Shown: piece by piece, positions 10,901 through 11,824 of the stretch
How the letters are laid out: each line of letters starts with the position of its first letter
Numbering within the stretch: position 1 is the first letter of the stretch
Assembly: GCA_026770585.1 (NCBI GenBank)
Contig: MU646353.1
Span: 465,835-477,658, forward strand
Source: Baffinella frigidus
Taxonomy: Eukaryota > Cryptophyceae > Cryptomonadales > Baffinellaceae
DNA length: 11,824 bases
Direction: 5' to 3'
The notes under the pieces: generated by a model
What the model was told of the DNA's origin: nothing
What the model saw: only the letters and a program-made list of their open reading frames with translations
Database searches by the model: none
Position numbers and translations under genes: made by a program

Positions 10901-11824
10901 GGGTGTGGGGTGCATGGTGTAGGGTGTGGGGCATGGGGTATGAGGTATAAGGTTGAGGGTGCAGGGTATAGGGTACAGGGTTGCACGCCATGTCCTCGCG
11001 TCGTTCCTCGCGACATAGGTCCGCTAGTGCGCTGTGCAGAGAAGTTGGCCACCGAAAAATGGAAAATGGGGAAATTGGAGCCATTTTTCCACTTTTGAGA
11101 AATTCATGGTACTAATTTTCTCAAAAGTTGACAAAATGGCTCCAATTTCTCGATTTCCCATTATTTCCCGTGACCTCCTCGCGACATAGCCCAGCTAGTG
11201 CTCAAGTCCGAACAATCCTGCCTGGGACTTGCGCACTAGCTAGACACCTCCGGTCTCGAGTTGAGTCCATGACAAAATTTGTCAACTTAAGATCACCTGC
11301 CCACAAAAACGCTAGGAATCCTATCGTTCTGTCCTTAAGTTGACAATTTTTCCCTAGACTCAACTCGAGACCGGACCAGTGTGCAATGCCTGCAGCCCGA
11401 CAATTGTACCGATAACTGTGCCAGCAGCCCGATAACCCCCCGATAGTTTGTACTCCCTCCACTCGAGGCTAGAAATGTGACTATTTTAAAACATGGATTC
11501 CTGTATAAGTGAAGGAAAAAAAATATGTGTAGTAAATTTCACACAAATAGGGGCGTTTGGTCACGTATCTGGGGGAATTCCCCCAAATACGTGACCAAAC
11601 CTGCCCGTGACTGGTACTAAATTTAACAAACCCACATTTAAAACACCCCCTGTTTCAGCCTCGAGTGGCTGCACACCATCGCCGCACGTCGTTCCTCGCG
11701 ACATAGCCCGGTGGGGGGGGGGGGGGCTCCTCATCAATTCGCCGGGGGGGGGGGGGGACACGCGAATTTCCTGGGGGGGGGGGCGAAACCCACCTTGGAA
11801 TTTGGGGGGGGGGGGGGCGAATTG
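4732..11824 (+). CDS. NSF: NSF, vesicle-fusing AAA ATPase, 5' part of gene (6 exons, 3' end outside window)
   Basis: Gene-level model; exons 4732-4948, 5137-5237, 6086-6188, 7603-7796, 8487-8546 and 10073-10138. NSF (Sec18) is a cytosolic hexameric AAA+ ATPase that, with SNAP, takes apart SNARE complexes after membrane fusion. The 741 spliced nt give 247 residues: the full N domain that binds SNAP (about 25-225) and the linker into D1, ending LEDLGIGGLDQE, the hallmark just before the first AAA module. Alignment with plant NSF, as I recall it, is nearly gap-free: ELALTNVVYL for DLAFTNLAYC, AGKVAFNAAQRN for DGNIALNAIQRR, and VLSLGQ for VLTVGQ. This pattern separates it from Cdc48/p97. Walker motifs and D2 lie beyond the right edge. 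No following exon (expected FRRAFASR-like) was found up to 11824, so intron 6 exceeds 1.68 kb. Confidence 0.93.
4949..5136 (+). other. NSF intron 1 (188 bp)
   Basis: A GT-AG intron with ordinary mixed sequence. I see no repeats or foldbacks in it. Confidence 0.85.
5137..5237 (+). CDS. NSF: NSF exon 2 (N domain)
   Basis: Two bases plus 33 codons. It encodes KVAFNAAQRNSVKVSIGE and GALLPDELIQ. VAFNAAQR matches the SVAFSLPQR / IALNAIQR motif of animal and plant NSF. I chose acceptor GAGCAG/GG over the nearby GGAAG/GTGG because it keeps phase with the consensus donor of exon 1 and supplies the residue (K) found at this position in plants. Donor is ATCCAG/GTGCGG. Confidence 0.92.
5298..5354. repeat. 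Stem-loop with 12-bp perfect arms
   Basis: GATTTGTACCAG (5298-5309) and CTGGTACAAATC (5343-5354) are exact reverse complements, with an inner GGTGTC/GACACC pair. GATTTGTACCAG recurs singly at 7129. Confidence 0.8.
5487..5510. repeat. Perfect 24-bp palindrome
   Basis: The stretch 5487-5510, centred on GGATCC and with outer arms CAGGAAGCA and TGCTTCCTG, equals its own reverse complement with no loop. Confidence 0.9.
5563..5712. mobile_element. MITE-like element with 25-bp terminal inverted repeats
   Basis: The 150-bp element has arms 5563-5587 and 5688-5712 that match as inverted repeats at 22 of 25 positions and start with ATCCGG, like the foldback at 2318-2453. The interior is AT-rich and holds two ATTAGGGCC repeats. 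No protein is encoded. Confidence 0.8.
6086..6188 (+). CDS. NSF: NSF exon 3 (N domain)
   Basis: Thirty-four codons plus one base. AASLSLSVDLVG corresponds to MTIEIDFLQ / LTLELEFVK, and ETLTAKVKDTLR to the helix before VLTVGQ. Acceptor GGGGGCAG, donor CCGAG/GTCTCG. The exon 3/4 joint gives TLRGHVLSLGQ, aligned residue for residue with KYTNQVLTVGQ of the plant protein. Confidence 0.93.
6212..6352. repeat. Foldback with arms of about 32-34 bp
   Basis: The left arm 6212-6245 (starting CGAGTGTTCCTC) and right arm 6321-6352 (ending GAGGAATACTCG) pair with a few mismatches and indels around the core ATACGATTT. It starts 23 bp after the donor of NSF exon 3. Confidence 0.78.
6443..6614. mobile_element. 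MITE-like element with 29-bp terminal inverted repeats
   Basis: Arms 6443-6471 (CCACCAACTCGCACGAAAAG...) and 6586-6614 match at 26 of 29 positions. Total length is 172 bp. An inner hairpin (CCCCAGATCTGGGG) lies near 6505-6520. There is no coding capacity. Confidence 0.82.
6682..6721. repeat. Two adjacent perfect palindromes (26 and 14 bp)
   Basis: The stretch 6682-6707 centred on GCTAGC, and TTTCAGCGCTGAAA at 6708-6721, are each their own reverse complement and abut with no spacer. Confidence 0.9.
6718..6884. repeat. 29-bp direct repeat, copies 138 bp apart
   Basis: GAAAGCCGCCCGTGTTCCCG and the following nine bases occur at 6718-6746 and 6856-6884. Between them lies a GGGGAAGGATGGGGAGGGGG purine-rich stretch. 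Confidence 0.9.
6985..7070 (+). repeat. tRNA-like segment with A and B boxes (possible SINE head or tRNA pseudogene)
   Basis: TGGCAAAGCGG (about 6994) fits the Pol III A-box and AGTTCGAAGC (about 7048) fits the B-box. The ends GCCCCCC and GGGAGC could form a weak acceptor stem. An 18-bp unit, GAGTAAGCGGGAGGTCCA, is tandemly repeated between the boxes, breaking a normal tRNA fold. I see no clear anticodon arm, so a functional tRNA is unlikely. Confidence 0.35.
7302..7457. repeat. Foldback with C/G homopolymer arms
   Basis: The left arm 7302-7350 (AGCTCTGTCCCACTTT... then a C run) and right arm 7411-7457 (G run ... GGGGCAGAGCT) pair over about 45 bp with one small indel. Its CTCCTCACCAATTCGCC block recurs near 11726-11744. 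Confidence 0.82.
7603..7796 (+). CDS. NSF: NSF exon 4 (end of N domain barrel)
   Basis: Two bases plus 64 codons. HVLSLGQSVVCEVQGANLML starts the second subdomain and ALMGLVGANTQ matches GLVVGNSQ / GLLSKDTY. Between them is a Gly-rich loop (VEGGLDGGAVSGLWAGGG) longer than in animal or plant NSF. It is coded by a G-rich stretch with a run of about ten G, where a sequencing error could change the frame. Acceptor CTGGCAG, donor ACGCAG/GTGCCT, followed at once by a telomere-like array. Confidence 0.92.
7816..7982 (+). repeat. Telomere-like array, C-rich on the NSF sense strand
   Basis: Degenerate CCCTGAA, CCCTAAA, CCATGGA and CCCTACA heptamers. As in the phytochrome introns, the C-rich strand is the coding strand of the host gene, although this gene lies on the opposite DNA strand. 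Confidence 0.9.
8128..8291. mobile_element. Long foldback with CCTACGGTATTG arms
   Basis: Strong arms at 8140-8202 and 8217-8279 pair over about 60 bp with a 14-bp loop, and weaker pairing reaches 8128 and 8291 (TAGG..AACG). The right arm plus flank (8272-8320) is repeated with divergence at 8393-8446. Related CCTACGGTAGG pieces occur at 8350, 8615 and 9078. Confidence 0.82.
8487..8546 (+). CDS. NSF: NSF exon 5 (60 nt, end of N domain)
   Basis: Twenty codons, phase 0 at both ends: VKVSLAPGSALKLTAEAGSQ, matching IVFEASNASGIKIV of plant NSF. Acceptor GCGGACAG, donor CCCAG/GTGGAA. Joined to exon 6, the distance from the KL(T) strand to GIGG is one residue shorter than in Arabidopsis as I recall it. 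Reading on past the donor stays open for a while (ERPFSADVVKF) but would push the alignment out of register. Confidence 0.87.
9481..9675. repeat. Tandem array of about 30-bp ACTGGACAATGAGATT units
   Basis: Seven degenerate copies of TTACTGGACAATGAGATTAA occur with AT-rich spacers. Two more copies follow at 9935-9985. The unit before the array (ACGAACATCATGATT, 9448) is also duplicated at 9896, so the whole block seems to have been duplicated around the foldback at 9728-9840. Confidence 0.85.
9728..9840. mobile_element. MITE-like foldback with about 39-bp terminal inverted repeats
   Basis: Arms 9728-9767 and 9802-9840 begin and end with GTATTAAT/ATTAATAC and pair with several mismatches. The inner arm GTAGTAATTTTCGTTACC is also at 7471 and resembles the arm of the 2318-2453 element. 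Confidence 0.75.
10073..10138 (+). CDS. NSF: NSF exon 6 (linker into D1, GIGGLD motif)
   Basis: Twenty-two codons, phase 0: GSALFRPDFALEDLGIGGLDQE. FALEDLGIGGLD is the classic FNLESLGIGGL segment that opens the D1 AAA region of NSF. Donor CAGGAG/GTGCGA. The acceptor (ATGAAG) has a poor pyrimidine tract, so the first two or three residues are less certain. The last exon bases and the donor are repeated at 10392-10409 in non-coding context. Confidence 0.9.
10130..10560. repeat. Tandem segmental duplication including the NSF exon 6 end
   Basis: Unit 1 (about 10130-10389) and unit 2 (about 10392-10560) share GACCAGGAGGTGCGATAT, ATAGCCAAC.ACCAGTT.TTCG and a segment with CTGCCGCCCTCTCCCTT and GCTTGCACTTGCCCG. 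Unit 1 carries the 161-bp MITE. Unit 2 instead contains an inverted pair (10467-10483 with 10508-10524). Confidence 0.8.
10151..10311. mobile_element. 161-bp MITE with 16-bp TIR, empty site nearby
   Basis: ACACTCCGAGCCACAA (10151-10166) and its exact reverse complement (10296-10311) bound the element. Inner arms at 10195-10210 and 10271-10285, and a CTGCCACGATGGCAG hairpin, extend the foldback. Flanks read GATATA on the left and AATAGCC on the right. A duplicate of this locus at 10392-10420 lacks the insert and reads GATATCATAGCC. Confidence 0.88.
10868..10980. repeat. Telomere-like array, G-rich on the plus strand
   Basis: Degenerate GGTGTAG, GGGATGA and GGGTGTG heptamers. Its orientation relative to NSF is opposite to that of the array in NSF intron 4. 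Confidence 0.8.
11052..11170. mobile_element. Foldback/MITE-like element with arms of about 50 bp
   Basis: The left arm (to 11104, containing GGAAATTGGAGCCATTTTTC-type sequence) and right arm (from 11114) pair with scattered mismatches around a nine-base loop. It is flanked by repeats of CTCGCGACATAG..C.GCTAGTGC (10997-11031 and 11174-11200). Confidence 0.8.
11250..11374. mobile_element. 125-bp MITE with about 44-bp inverted arms, empty site nearby
   Basis: Arms 11250-11294 and 11331-11374 begin and end with CCGGTCTCGAGTTGAGTC and its complement, and contain TTGTCAACTTAAG. Flanks GACACCT and ACCAGTGTGCAATGCCTGCA rejoin exactly as GACACCTACCACTGTGCAAT at 10817-10836, which lacks the element. 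Confidence 0.88.
11459..11668. mobile_element. Composite foldback with a 46-bp central palindrome
   Basis: Outer arms CCACTCGAGGCT (11459-11470) and AGCCTCGAGTGG (11657-11668) are exact inverted repeats. Weaker pairing (TTTTAAAACA against the TTTAAAACA region) lies inside. At 11555-11600 a palindrome centred on GAATTC is perfect except for one pair. Confidence 0.75.
11713..11824. repeat. Poly-G runs at the right edge
   Basis: Four runs of about 10-16 G are separated by short unique pieces such as CTCCTCATCAATTCGCC, which is shared with the foldback at 7302-7457. Run lengths are likely unreliable in any assembly. Confidence 0.85.

Larger units (their letters stand above)
10992..11712. repeat. 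Dispersed CCTCGCGACATAG repeat (three copies)
   Basis: Copies lie near 10992-11015, 11174-11190 and 11688-11710. Two also share the upstream CGTCGTT and a GCACRCCAT block, so about 35 bp is common to them. They separate the foldback elements. Confidence 0.75.
10139..11824 (+). other. NSF intron 6 (at least 1686 bp, incomplete)
   Basis: No exon is recognised. It contains a MITE next to the donor, segmental duplications (10130-10560), a G-rich telomere-like array, three foldback elements and poly-G runs at the right end. If NSF ends by another route, part of this could be intergenic, but the D1 sequence must continue somewhere to the right. Confidence 0.7.

Overview
The window is nuclear DNA of an intron-rich eukaryote. 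It holds the 5' parts of two divergently transcribed genes that share a promoter region of about 570 bp (4160-4731). On the minus strand, running off the left edge, is a phytochrome: N-terminal extension, PAS and the first part of the bilin-binding GAF domain, in eight exons. On the plus strand, running off the right edge, is the vesicle-fusing ATPase NSF: the complete N domain and the first residues of the D1 AAA module, in six exons. I built both models by hand. In each one every junction keeps the reading phase and gives a protein that aligns with the plant family members almost without gaps (316 and 247 residues in the window). No long ORF reveals either gene, because the exons are only 38-219 nt.

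A plant-like phytochrome, plant-type TTTAGGG repeat units, GC-rich exons and very repeat-rich introns suggest a photosynthetic protist with a complex nuclear genome. A cryptophyte alga is my best guess, but that is inference. Nothing looks bacterial, viral or organellar.

Layout, left to right. Positions 1-1019 alternate phytochrome exons 8, 7 and 6 with arrays of degenerate telomere-like heptamers (TTTAGGG, TTTGGGG, TTTGGTG, TGTAGGG). These arrays are the introns: splice donors and acceptors lie inside or at the edge of the repeat. Exon 5 (1020-1091) is followed by a 1.05-kb intron full of tandem and dispersed short repeats, then exon 4, an intron with a nearly perfect foldback and a GA-rich tract, exon 3, a 686-bp telomere-like intron, exon 2 and exon 1 (ATG at 4159). 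The shared 5' region 4160-4731 contains another foldback. NSF exon 1 (ATG at 4732, with an in-frame upstream ATG at 4537) follows, then exons 2-6 up to 10138. The NSF introns hold many foldback or MITE-like elements, perfect palindromes, a telomere-like array, a tRNA-like Pol III box pair and tandem repeats. The last 1.7 kb is an unfinished intron with several MITEs. Two of these have a related empty copy of their insertion site in the same window.

The two proteins do not share a pathway (light sensing; SNARE disassembly in membrane traffic), so their pairing is probably positional. The most unusual feature is that introns of a regulatory gene consist of telomere-like repeats, with the C-rich strand as the sense strand in all such introns of the phytochrome gene and in the clearest one of the NSF gene.
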